Source: an uncultured Rhodospirillales bacterium (GTDB lineage Bacteria; Pseudomonadota; Alphaproteobacteria; ATCC43930; CGMCC-115725). From it: a stretch of DNA of 64,000 nt. Of this stretch, positions 51,459 to 58,926 are shown piece by piece. The notes beneath the pieces are model-generated. The model saw only the letters and a program-made list of their open reading frames with translations, was not told the DNA's origin and did no database searches. How positions within the stretch are numbered: the stretch's first letter is position 1; each line of letters begins with the position of its first letter. The translations under genes were made by a program, and so were the position numbers. The stretch spans positions 157,417-221,416 of the forward strand of contig CAIJOA010000039.1 of NCBI GenBank assembly GCA_903822185.1. Direction: 5' to 3'.

Positions 51459-51566
51459 ATGGCCAAAGGTCAGGTGCGTACCAATAAAGAGACGAAAAAG
51501 CCGAAAGCCGACAAGAACAAAAAGCCGGCGACGGTTTCGGCCTATAAGGCCAGCAAGACCAAATAA
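51459..51566 (+). CDS. Small highly basic protein, 35 residues
   Basis: A 35-codon gene from ATG 51459 with GGGAGA upstream. The protein starts MAKGQVRTNKETKKPKADKN; 13 of 35 residues are Lys or Arg and there are no Cys or Trp. Similar MAKGQ-x-R-x-NKE...KKPK proteins are common in proteobacteria and unannotated. The charge suggests contact with RNA or ribosomes. It lies between bdhA and msrA, both on the same strand. Confidence 0.7.
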   Translation: MAKGQVRTNKETKKPKADKNKKPATVSAYKASKTK

Positions 51567-51579
51567 GATTTACGACCCG

Positions 51580-52323
51580 ATGCGATCAAAGAGCGAAGCG
51601 ATGATCCGGAGTTTGACCATGCGACATGTCGTTGGAATTTCCCTGATCGCCGCTGCGCTCTTCATCGCTCCCTGGCATAGCCAGGGTAATGCCGCCGAAA
51701 TGGCGGTGCCTACGCCAACGCCTACTTTTGATCCCGCTCCCACCGCGAGCGGCATGCAGACGATGGTGATCGCCGGCGGATGCTTCTGGGGCGTCCAAGG
51801 CGTGTTCCAGCATGTGAAGGGCGTTCAGCAAGCCGTGTCCGGTTATGCCGGCGGCGCCAAGAAAAACCCTTCCTATGAAGACGTGAGTTCGGGCGATACC
51901 GGCCATGCCGAGGCCGTGAAAATCACCTACGATCCCAGCAAGGTTTCATACGGCGAGCTTCTGCGCATCTTTTTCGCCGTGGCGCACAACCCGACCCAAC
52001 TGAATTATCAGGGGCCGGATCACGGCACGCAGTATCGTTCTGACATTTTTTATACCGACGAAGCCCAGAAGAAAGTCGCCGAGGCGTATATCACGCAACT
52101 GACCGAGGCGAGGCTGTTTAAGGAACCGATCGTTACCAAGGTCGATGCCTTACAGGCTTTCTATCCGGCCGAGGGATATCATCAGGACTTCCTGACGCTA
52201 CACCCCAGCTATCCCTACATCGTGATCAACGATCTGCCGAAGGTCGAAAATCTGAAAAAGATTTTCCCGACAGCCTACAGCGAAACGCCTGTCCTGGTCA
52301 GCGCGGCCACACCCCGTACCTAA
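51580..52323 (+). CDS. msrA: Peptide-methionine (S)-S-oxide reductase, exported form
   Basis: MsrA with the catalytic motif VIAGGCFWGVQGVF (nucleophilic Cys), then GYAGGAKKNPSYEDVSSGDT, GHAEAVKITYDP and HGTQYRSDIFY. It repairs methionine sulfoxide in oxidised proteins. A signal peptide (VVGISLIAAALFIAPWHSQG) and a Pro/Thr-rich linker put it in the periplasm, unlike cytosolic MsrA, so an electron donor of the DsbD/CcdA type is needed. Possible starts are 51580, 51601 and 51619; the last two give compact signal peptides. Confidence 0.92.
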   Translation: MRSKSEAMIRSLTMRHVVGISLIAAALFIAPWHSQGNAAEMAVPTPTPTFDPAPTASGMQTMVIAGGCFWGVQGVFQHVKGVQQAVSGYAGGAKKNPSYEDVSSGDTGHAEAVKITYDPSKVSYGELLRIFFAVAHNPTQLNYQGPDHGTQYRSDIFYTDEAQKKVAEAYITQLTEARLFKEPIVTKVDALQAFYPAEGYHQDFLTLHPSYPYIVINDLPKVENLKKIFPTAYSETPVLVSAATPRT

Positions 52324-52344
52324 GACCGGGCACCTGACCCCGCT

Positions 52345-53358
52345 CTATTTCAGCCTTTTCGCTGCCTCATCGAGCAAGCTGAGATCGGCATAATCGCGGA
52401 CATTGATCTTGCGATTGAGAAAGCCCAATTCCTGCAGCGCGTTCATGTTTGACTGCAAGGCATCGAGATCCGGTTTGCCGTCGAGCGGCCGATACGTATC
52501 CTTGGTCGTATAGACCCAATCGAGCTTATCCGGCGTTTGCTTCATATAATCGGCGATAAGCTTTACTGACGCCGCGTGATTGGCCGGGCTTGAATACCAG
52601 GCCAGCGCACGCAGATGATCTTCGAGGAAATCGACCATGGCGGCACGATGCCCGGCGATAAAGCCGGCACGTGCGGTCAGGACGATCACCTGCGATTTTC
52701 CGAGTGCATCCTTTTGCGTGAAAAGTGTACGCCCGACTTTACGTAGTTCCGGATCGAACGAGAAAGGCGGCAGCTCCGTGATCAACGCAACACGATTGTC
52801 GGTCAATGCAGACTTCATGTTCGGCAAGGCGATTTCGATTACGGTATAGTCACGCTTCTCGTCGAGCCCGTGCTTGCGCATCATCACGCGCATGGCCATA
52901 TCGACCGCGCCGCCGATGCCGTTCGACGCCAATACTTTGCCTTTCAAATCTTCGATTGCGTGAATCGGACCATCCGCGAGAACCATAAATTCGTTGGTGC
53001 CGTAGCCGTCAGCACCGTCCTGTCCCTGATCAGCGATAATCCGGATATCGTCGAGCCGCGCGTTCGTAATCGCGAGGCCCAACGCCGAGAAGCTCAACCC
53101 CGATGTTTCGAGATCGTTCGAGGCGAGACTAGTGATCTGCGGCGCGGTGCCGCTGAAATGAACCGGCTCGATGACGTAAGACTGCCCGTAGTGTTTGAGG
53201 ACGTCTTTCTTCAATTCCATCAGCGGTTCGATCGATGACGGCACGACGAGCCAGCCCGATCGAATCTTTATTGGCTCGTCGCTTCGGGCGGCGCCGCCGA
53301 TCAGGATAAGCACCCCGACCAGCACGAAGGCATAACGTCTTATCATCTTATGCAGCAT
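52345..53358 (-). CDS. ABC transporter substrate-binding protein (NMT1/SsuA-like)
   Basis: A 337-residue periplasmic binding protein of the type II NMT1/THI5/SsuA group. Signal peptide MIRRYAFVLVGVLILIGGAA; mature blocks KIRSGWLVVPSSIEPLMELK, LKGKVLASNGIGGAVDMAMR and ALTDNRVALITELPPFSFDP. Ligands in this group include sulfonates, thiamine precursors and aromatic acids; none can be picked here. It follows another binding-protein gene by 30 bases, and no permease or ATPase gene adjoins either. Confidence 0.87.
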   Translation of the reverse strand: MLHKMIRRYAFVLVGVLILIGGAARSDEPIKIRSGWLVVPSSIEPLMELKKDVLKHYGQSYVIEPVHFSGTAPQITSLASNDLETSGLSFSALGLAITNARLDDIRIIADQGQDGADGYGTNEFMVLADGPIHAIEDLKGKVLASNGIGGAVDMAMRVMMRKHGLDEKRDYTVIEIALPNMKSALTDNRVALITELPPFSFDPELRKVGRTLFTQKDALGKSQVIVLTARAGFIAGHRAAMVDFLEDHLRALAWYSSPANHAASVKLIADYMKQTPDKLDWVYTTKDTYRPLDGKPDLDALQSNMNALQELGFLNRKINVRDYADLSLLDEAAKRLK

Positions 53359-53388
53359 GACGAAGCCCTCGCGCGGGTCAGTGGATCG

Positions 53389-54345
53389 CTATTTCGGCAG
53401 GAATTCCTCGGTATAGAGCGCGCTGGTCGGCGGAATATCGGTAACGCCGTTCGCGCGCATCGCCTCCTCGACCACGGCAAAGCCTTTGGGGTCGAAATGC
53501 CCGTTATCGAGAAACATCGGCATCAGATCGTCATAGACCTTCTTCGCCGTCGGCTCGTCCAGTTGGGTGATCGGTCGCGTCGAGGCGATCGTCTCTTTCT
53601 GATGCGTCTTCATATAGGCGATGGTTTCGAACCAGCCTTTTAAGAAGCCGCGCACCGCATCTGGTTTCTGGGTGATCATGCTGTTGGTCGCAAAGATCAC
53701 ATGGGTGATGAACGGATCGATATATTTTCCGAACTGCACGAGGCTTTTCGCCTGACCGGCAGCTTCGAGGCGATAACCGGTTTCGATATTGCCGGACGCG
53801 CCATCGACATTCTTGGCGCGAAGCGCCGCGACCTGGGATTCAAGATTGCCGGTCGGGGTCGGTTTGATCGCGTCTTCACCCTTCCAGCCAAGACGCCGCG
53901 ACAATTCCGTCGTCAGCCAATAGGTCAAAGACCCATTCGTCGAAACCGCGACTAACCGCCCCTTGAGATCGGCGACATCTTTGACGTCGCCGTCCATCCG
54001 CACGATCACCGAAAGATTGATCGGCGCACCGGCGAACGCTGCGACGCCTTTTTCGGGCGCGCCTTTGGCGATGAATTGAAAATCGGTGCCTGAGCCCAAA
54101 GCCAGATCGATGCTGCCCGCGGTCATGGCCTGATGAAGCTGCGCACCCGGCAGTGTCACCGTATCGAGCTCAAGTCCGTATTTCTGGAAAATCCCGGCGT
54201 CGATTCCGACCTGAAGCAAGGCAAAATCGTAATCGGTTGAATCCGCCTTGCCGACCTTCAAATGTTCGGCAGCGAAAGCATCGGCTCCCATGGCGCATAA
54301 TGCCACGGCTGCGAGCAACGGGATGATTCGATTCGGTTTCTTCAT
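53389..54345 (-). CDS. ABC transporter substrate-binding protein (NMT1/SsuA-like)
   Basis: A 318-residue periplasmic binding protein. Signal peptide RIIPLLAAVALCAMGADAFA; mature start HLKVGKADSTDYDFALLQVG, then GIFQKYGLELDTVTLPGAQL, ALGSGTDFQFIAKG and KGRLVAVSTNGSLTYWLTTE, the normal order for SsuA/TauA-like proteins. ATG 54345 is chosen; the longer frame adds 19 residues before a good signal peptide. It lies between the ModA-like gene and the other binding-protein gene. Confidence 0.88.
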   Translation of the reverse strand: MKKPNRIIPLLAAVALCAMGADAFAAEHLKVGKADSTDYDFALLQVGIDAGIFQKYGLELDTVTLPGAQLHQAMTAGSIDLALGSGTDFQFIAKGAPEKGVAAFAGAPINLSVIVRMDGDVKDVADLKGRLVAVSTNGSLTYWLTTELSRRLGWKGEDAIKPTPTGNLESQVAALRAKNVDGASGNIETGYRLEAAGQAKSLVQFGKYIDPFITHVIFATNSMITQKPDAVRGFLKGWFETIAYMKTHQKETIASTRPITQLDEPTAKKVYDDLMPMFLDNGHFDPKGFAVVEEAMRANGVTDIPPTSALYTEEFLPK

Positions 54346-54450
54346 TGGCTTCCCCCATGCGCATCTTATGGCCGCTCGGTGAGGTGGCGGCTCTTTGCCC
54401 ACTATAGGGGCGGTGCCCGCACCATGCCATAAGCCGGGAGACGTCGAGAT

Positions 54451-55311
54451 TTAGCGCAGCGGTGCGTCGAAACCGTAATCGGCCAAGATCTTTTGTCCTT
54501 CGGCGGATAGGATGAAAAGCGCCAGCATGCCGCCGCGCGCGGCATCCCCCGACTTCAGAACCGTGAGCCCGTAATCGGCGCAGGTCGCCAAGGCAGCCGG
54601 CAAAGCGACCATCGACGCGCCCGGAAGCTGCGCCTCCACTTCGCGCCCTCCGGTGCAATAGGCCAAGAACAGATCGGCACGGCCCTCCTTGAGATGCCAG
54701 GCATAAGGATTGATATCCGGCGGCGGCACGGCCGAGGTCGGGCCACCGGTCAGCTGCAACGCCTTCGCTTCAAGCTTCGCCTGATTGCCAGGCTGAATAG
54801 TCTCCGCCTTGCGGAAAATTTCCCACGCATAGTCGCCGGACGGATCGGCTTTCGGTGTCGATGTGCCCAGCTTTACCGTCGGATCGAGCATCGCCGCCAG
54901 CAACGTATCGGACGTCAGAGACAGGCCCGGACGTAGAACCGCACAGAGCCGGTTACGCGTGAAGAGAACCACCGAGCCGGCCTTGCCGTCCTGCGCCAGC
55001 TTTTGCGGATTGCCCATATCCGCCGAGGCAAAGACATCACCGCCCTCGCCCTTTTCGAACCGCTCGCGCAGCAGGCCCGACGAACTAAAAACGGTCGTCA
55101 CTTTAATGCCCGATGATGCGGTAAAGGCCTTGGCGATGTCCATCATCGCGGCGCGGAGGCTACCCGCGGCATGAAGCCGGACGGTCGAATTTTCCTCAGC
55201 ACGCGCCGGCTGCATCGAACTCCCCATCCAAACGAGAAACGCTAACGCGAAAGCCACGCGAAGAAAACGAGCGTCAGAACGATCGCTTCGACGGCGGCGA
55301 AATGGCTTCAT
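54451..55311 (-). CDS. modA: Molybdate-type ABC transporter substrate-binding protein (ModA family)
   Basis: A 286-residue ModA/WtpA-family protein. After a signal peptide (ending near ARAEEN) comes HAAGSLRAAMMDIAKAFTAS, KVTTVFSSSGLLRERFEKGE, GGDVFASADMGNPQKLAQDG and the long Tyr-containing region, with Ser residues that usually hold the oxyanion. The N-terminal charge (MKPFRRRRSDRSDARFLRVA) could be a Tat-like or long Sec signal. The divergent gene has a ModE-like box. No modB or modC follows, so it may work with a transporter elsewhere or bind another ligand. Confidence 0.85.
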   Translation of the reverse strand: MKPFRRRRSDRSDARFLRVAFALAFLVWMGSSMQPARAEENSTVRLHAAGSLRAAMMDIAKAFTASSGIKVTTVFSSSGLLRERFEKGEGGDVFASADMGNPQKLAQDGKAGSVVLFTRNRLCAVLRPGLSLTSDTLLAAMLDPTVKLGTSTPKADPSGDYAWEIFRKAETIQPGNQAKLEAKALQLTGGPTSAVPPPDINPYAWHLKEGRADLFLAYCTGGREVEAQLPGASMVALPAALATCADYGLTVLKSGDAARGGMLALFILSAEGQKILADYGFDAPLR

Positions 55312-55412
55312 GCCTTAGATTCCCAAGCTTTTTCGCCACGGCGCAAGCGATTTCGGCGTTCCCATTTGCCCTCCTTCCGGACGCTTTGACTCGCCCCTGT
55401 GGAACTGGCACT

Positions 55413-55441
55413 ATCGTTATATCTTAATGGATATATCGGAT
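55413..55441. promoter_or_regulatory. ModE-type molybdate box
   Basis: CGTTATATC (55415-55423), six bases, GATATATCG (55430-55438) form a near-perfect inverted repeat, with AT and AT-rich flanks as in the ModE consensus (CGnTATAT ... ATATAnCG). It lies just upstream of ATG 55447, where bound ModE would block transcription of the DUF2325 gene when molybdate is plentiful; modA starts about 100 bases away on the other strand. Confidence 0.72.
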
Positions 55442-55446
55442 TCCAG

Positions 55447-56778
55447 ATGAAACCGGTGGCGACAGCGAAGTCCTGGGAATTGGCGATCGGCTCACACCCG
55501 CATATGCACGGACTCAGCGGATCGGCGACGGCCCTCGGTATCTTCGACAAAACGCACCGAGTCTTGGCCGGCGGTCCCGCGGCCGCGCCGACTGAAGTTC
55601 CGACGCGTCGGAAAATCTGGGATCTCGACGGATCGCTGCATTGCTCGGTGATCGGCACTTGCCTCACCACCGGCGAGTTGCGCGGTCTGGTGCGCAAATT
55701 TCACGCGCCCTTGGGTGACAAATTATCCGATCACGAGCTGCACACGATTGCCGTCTCAGCGCTCAATCATCGCGATTTTCTCGCCAAGCAAATCCAGAAG
55801 GCACTCGACCATCGCCATGCCGCCTGTATCCGGCAATTCGCCAAGGCCGACAGCATCGATGATCTGCGCGCGTTGTGGAACGAGGCACGGCACGCGGGCG
55901 ATATTCCGGCCGCTTACTGGGCGGCATTGACCCACCCACGCACAACCGACTCCGTCGTACGGCAGGTCTTCGGCGACGTCCATATGTTGTCGCATCTTGT
56001 CGGTGCCGCGAACCGTGCCGATATCCGCCGACTGCATCAGCTTGAGGAAGAAAAAGCGTCGCTTGAGGACAAGCTTGCACGTCAGCATGCGCAGCTTCGT
56101 GACGGCATCATCGCCCGCGATACCAAGATCAACGAACTGACCGCCGTCCTATCGGCACAGATCGAACGAAAAACCGACGCCCAAACCGCCCCGGCCGCTG
56201 ATTCGGAAATAGGCACACTCCATGCCTTGGTCGCCGACCTACGCAAGCTGCTCGATCGCGAAACCCAACGGCGCGAACGCGCCGAAAAACGTAACGAGGA
56301 ATTGACGGCCACCAATGCCCGCACCGAGCGGGCGCGCTCGATCTTGGAAGAAGAGGCCACCGTTCTGCGCGCCGAGATCGAAGCAGCCGAGACGCAGTTC
56401 GCGGCAGCGGATTCGGATGAAGCGTTATCCGACGATCTGAACCTCGCCGGCGCAACCATTCTCTATGTCGGCGGTCGGCCGCACCAAATTGCACGGCTGC
56501 GGTCATTGATCGAACAAGCATCAGGGCAATTGATCCATCACGACGGCGGCATCGAGGAGCGTGCGGACTTGCTGCCCGGTCTCGTCAGTCGCGCCGATGC
56601 GGCTTTCTTTCCGGTCGATTGCATCAGCCATCGCGCCGCGCTGACGCTGAAGCGGTTGTGTCAACAGGCCGGCAAGTCGTACGTGCCGTTACGCAGCGCC
56701 AGCCTTGCCTCGATGATTCGTGCGCTGCGCAACGACGAAGGTGGCCTCACGGCCTTGTCCCGCTCCGCCGCCGAGTAA
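55447..56778 (+). CDS. DUF2325 domain protein with central coiled coil
   Basis: A 443-residue protein from ATG 55447. The N-terminal half is an unrecognised domain with a possible metal or disulfide site (SLHCSVIGTCLTTGEL); residues about 190-335 form a long coiled coil (EEEKASLEDKLARQHAQLRD and following); residues about 345-435 are DUF2325 (ATILYVGGRPHQIARLRSLI ... AADAAFFPVDCISHRAALT, read from RADAAFFPVD). DUF2325 is small, Rossmann-like and of unknown role. A ModE-like box precedes the start. GTG 55399 is possible but would put the box inside the gene. Confidence 0.85.
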   Translation: MKPVATAKSWELAIGSHPHMHGLSGSATALGIFDKTHRVLAGGPAAAPTEVPTRRKIWDLDGSLHCSVIGTCLTTGELRGLVRKFHAPLGDKLSDHELHTIAVSALNHRDFLAKQIQKALDHRHAACIRQFAKADSIDDLRALWNEARHAGDIPAAYWAALTHPRTTDSVVRQVFGDVHMLSHLVGAANRADIRRLHQLEEEKASLEDKLARQHAQLRDGIIARDTKINELTAVLSAQIERKTDAQTAPAADSEIGTLHALVADLRKLLDRETQRRERAEKRNEELTATNARTERARSILEEEATVLRAEIEAAETQFAAADSDEALSDDLNLAGATILYVGGRPHQIARLRSLIEQASGQLIHHDGGIEERADLLPGLVSRADAAFFPVDCISHRAALTLKRLCQQAGKSYVPLRSASLASMIRALRNDEGGLTALSRSAAE

Positions 56779-56803
56779 AAACTCACAACCGCACCGCCGG
56801 TCT

Positions 56804-56827
56804 TTTCGGATGAATAATCATCCGAAA
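56804..56827. terminator. Hairpin between DUF2325 gene and coxG
   Basis: Perfect 10-base stem TTTCGGATGA / TCATCCGAAA with a 4-base loop, 26 bases after the DUF2325 stop. There is no T-run on the forward side, so it may be an attenuator or mRNA end-protecting structure. Confidence 0.5.
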
Positions 56828-56882
56828 GTCCGCGCGTATCGCTCCTCCCATTCCGTCACTTTAGAACGAAGGACTCAAGCAC

Positions 56883-57578
56883 ATGGATATGAGCGGCGAA
56901 TATCGCATCACCGCCCCCCGCAGCAAAGTGTGGGACGCCCTCAACGATCCGGTGATTCTAAAGCAGTGCATCCCGGGCTGTGAATCGCTCGAAAAACTTT
57001 CGGAAACCGAAATGAACGGCAAAGTCACCGCCAAGGTCGGACCGGTTACGGCGCGCTTTGGCGGCAAGGTGACGCTGTCCGATCTCGATCCGCCCAACAG
57101 CTATAAGATTTCCGGCGAGGGTACCGGTGGTCCCGCCGGCTTCGCCAAAGGCGGCGCGGTCGTGTCTTTGGTCGAGGACGGCGACGGCGACGGTACGATC
57201 CTATCCTATAAGGTCGATGCCAATGTCGGCGGCAAGCTGGCGCAGATCGGCTCACGTCTCATCGACGGTACCGCGCGCAAGATGGCCGAAGAGTTCTTCT
57301 CCCGCTTTGCCGCGATCGTCGGCACGCCGGTAGCCGCTGATGACGCGCTCACCCCCGTCGCCGCCGAACAAGCCGTCGGCGCACAAACATCGGTCGCCCA
57401 ACCGGCGGCGGCGACCGAACCGGCATACCCGACCTCTGAGCCGCCCGTTGTGGTGAAATCCCTTCCCGCCAACGATGCGTCGCCGGCAACACCGATCGCC
57501 CAGCATGGTCAGTCATGGCTGTGGTGGGGCATCGCTGCCGTCGTCATTTTGGGCGCGGTTTATTTCCTCGTTCGTTGA
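56883..57578 (+). CDS. coxG: CoxG-type (carbon monoxide dehydrogenase subunit G) SRPBCC protein, membrane-anchored
   Basis: A 231-residue protein. Residues 1-150 are a START-like CoxG domain (MSGEYRITAPRSKVWDALND, CIPGCESLEKLSE, KVGPVTARFGGKVTLSDLDP, GAVVSLVEDG). A Pro/Ala-rich linker and one C-terminal membrane helix (WLWWGIAAVVILGAVYFLV) follow. CoxG anchors molybdenum hydroxylases such as CO dehydrogenase to the membrane. No CoxLMS genes are in the window; the ModE box and ModA-like gene beside it support a molybdoenzyme link. Gene name by family. Confidence 0.9.
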   Translation: MDMSGEYRITAPRSKVWDALNDPVILKQCIPGCESLEKLSETEMNGKVTAKVGPVTARFGGKVTLSDLDPPNSYKISGEGTGGPAGFAKGGAVVSLVEDGDGDGTILSYKVDANVGGKLAQIGSRLIDGTARKMAEEFFSRFAAIVGTPVAADDALTPVAAEQAVGAQTSVAQPAAATEPAYPTSEPPVVVKSLPANDASPATPIAQHGQSWLWWGIAAVVILGAVYFLVR

Positions 57579-57700
57579 CGCGATAACGGCCCGTCCGCTG
57601 TTGAGGCGGATTGGCCCTCGCGCGCCGCTTTGGCATCGCGCAACGTCAGCCGCATAAGAGATCAGCACTTCGGTATTTGGGCAACTGGGCGAAAGCCATG

Positions 57701-57736
57701 AAAAAGGGCCGTAACGGCATCGCCGCTACGGCCCTT
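57701..57736 (-). terminator. Rho-independent terminator of amidohydrolase gene (reverse strand)
   Basis: Reverse strand: 15-base stem (AAGGGCCGTAGCGGC / GCCGTTACGGCCCTT, one mismatch) with a 3-base loop, followed by TTTTT, 19 bases after the amidohydrolase stop. Confidence 0.8.
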
Positions 57737-57754
57737 CCATCAAAGCGACAGCAA

Positions 57755-58795
57755 TCAGACCGGCACGGCCTCGCGCACGGACGATTGAGACTTCGCAGGC
57801 TGGGGCTCTTTCAGTCCCAAGATTCGGCGCGCATTACCGTTGAAGATTTTCTCCTGATCGGCTGCCGACACGCCGATTTCGGCAAATAGAGCTAGGCAGG
57901 TCGCCGGGTCCCAGCAGGGATAATCGGTGCCGTACATGATGTGATCGACGCCGTAATAGTCGATCGCGAACTTCATACCCGCCGAGTGCGGTGACACGGT
58001 GTCGGTGTACATCCGCTTGATATAGTTGCTGGGCTTTTGCGGCAGTTTCGCCGCGCCGGAATTCTTGTCCATGCGGCCCGACTGATAAGGCAGCGCCCCG
58101 CCGGTGTGCGACAGGAATATCTTCAGATTCGGATGGCGCTCCATGATGCCGGACAGCACCAGGCGATAAGCGGCGACGCTGACATCGACCACGCGGCCGA
58201 GGCTGAGATAGAGCGCACCGCCATAGCCGTCGAGAATGTCTTCGTAGATGCCATCGGTCGGGTGCATGAACAGCGTCACGCCAAGTTCTTCAGCCCGCGC
58301 GTAAAACGGCTCCAGCCGTTCGGCATCGATATGCGTGTCGCCGCCGATGCTGCCCGGCAGGTTCATGCCGACGAGGCCAAGGTCGTTGACCGCGTGCTCC
58401 ATCACCTCGATCGCGACCCGGGTATCGGCCAGCGGCAATGCGCCGGTGCCATAGAAGCGGCCCGCATGCTGACGCTGCTTCGCGGCCATTTCCTCGTTCC
58501 ACATCATCGCGATGTCACGGCCTTCTTCGGGTTCGAAATCAGAGAATGCGACAGAGAACGGGCCGATCGAGCAGACCACGTCGATGTCGTGGCCCAGATT
58601 GTCCATATGGGCTAACTGCGCGTCGAGATCGAACCATTCGCCGCCGACATTGGACGTATGCCGTCCGCCTTCGCGACGCCAATAGGTGTAGCCGTCCTTC
58701 TTATTAGGCTTCGCGAGCGGGTAGTTTTTGCGCGCGCAGATATGCTCGAGAACCGAGCGCGGGCGCCAATGAAAATGAGAATCGACCATTCGCAT
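57755..58795 (-). CDS. Amidohydrolase family (ACMSD-like metal-dependent hydrolase)
   Basis: A 346-residue TIM-barrel metalloenzyme of the amidohydrolase_2/ACMSD group. The N-terminal HxH metal motif is VDSHFHWRP; further ligands are His in LFMHPTDGIYED, His in IFLSHTGGALPYQ and Asp in MYGTDYPCWDP. Members decarboxylate or hydrolyse ring-cleavage products such as aminocarboxymuconate semialdehyde or related benzoates. It is a single gene with its own terminator, downstream of the amidase on the same strand. Confidence 0.9.
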   Translation of the reverse strand: MRMVDSHFHWRPRSVLEHICARKNYPLAKPNKKDGYTYWRREGGRHTSNVGGEWFDLDAQLAHMDNLGHDIDVVCSIGPFSVAFSDFEPEEGRDIAMMWNEEMAAKQRQHAGRFYGTGALPLADTRVAIEVMEHAVNDLGLVGMNLPGSIGGDTHIDAERLEPFYARAEELGVTLFMHPTDGIYEDILDGYGGALYLSLGRVVDVSVAAYRLVLSGIMERHPNLKIFLSHTGGALPYQSGRMDKNSGAAKLPQKPSNYIKRMYTDTVSPHSAGMKFAIDYYGVDHIMYGTDYPCWDPATCLALFAEIGVSAADQEKIFNGNARRILGLKEPQPAKSQSSVREAVPV

Positions 58796-58926
58796 GCTGC
58801 GTCTCCTGCCAATTCGGCCTGCGCTTGCCGCAGGTCATCGTGGGCGTCCGCCTCGTACCGCGGCCCGCTCGTTACCGGCAATTCTATGAAACGTGGTGGC
58901 GGGGGTCAATCCCGCCGAAAACGGCT

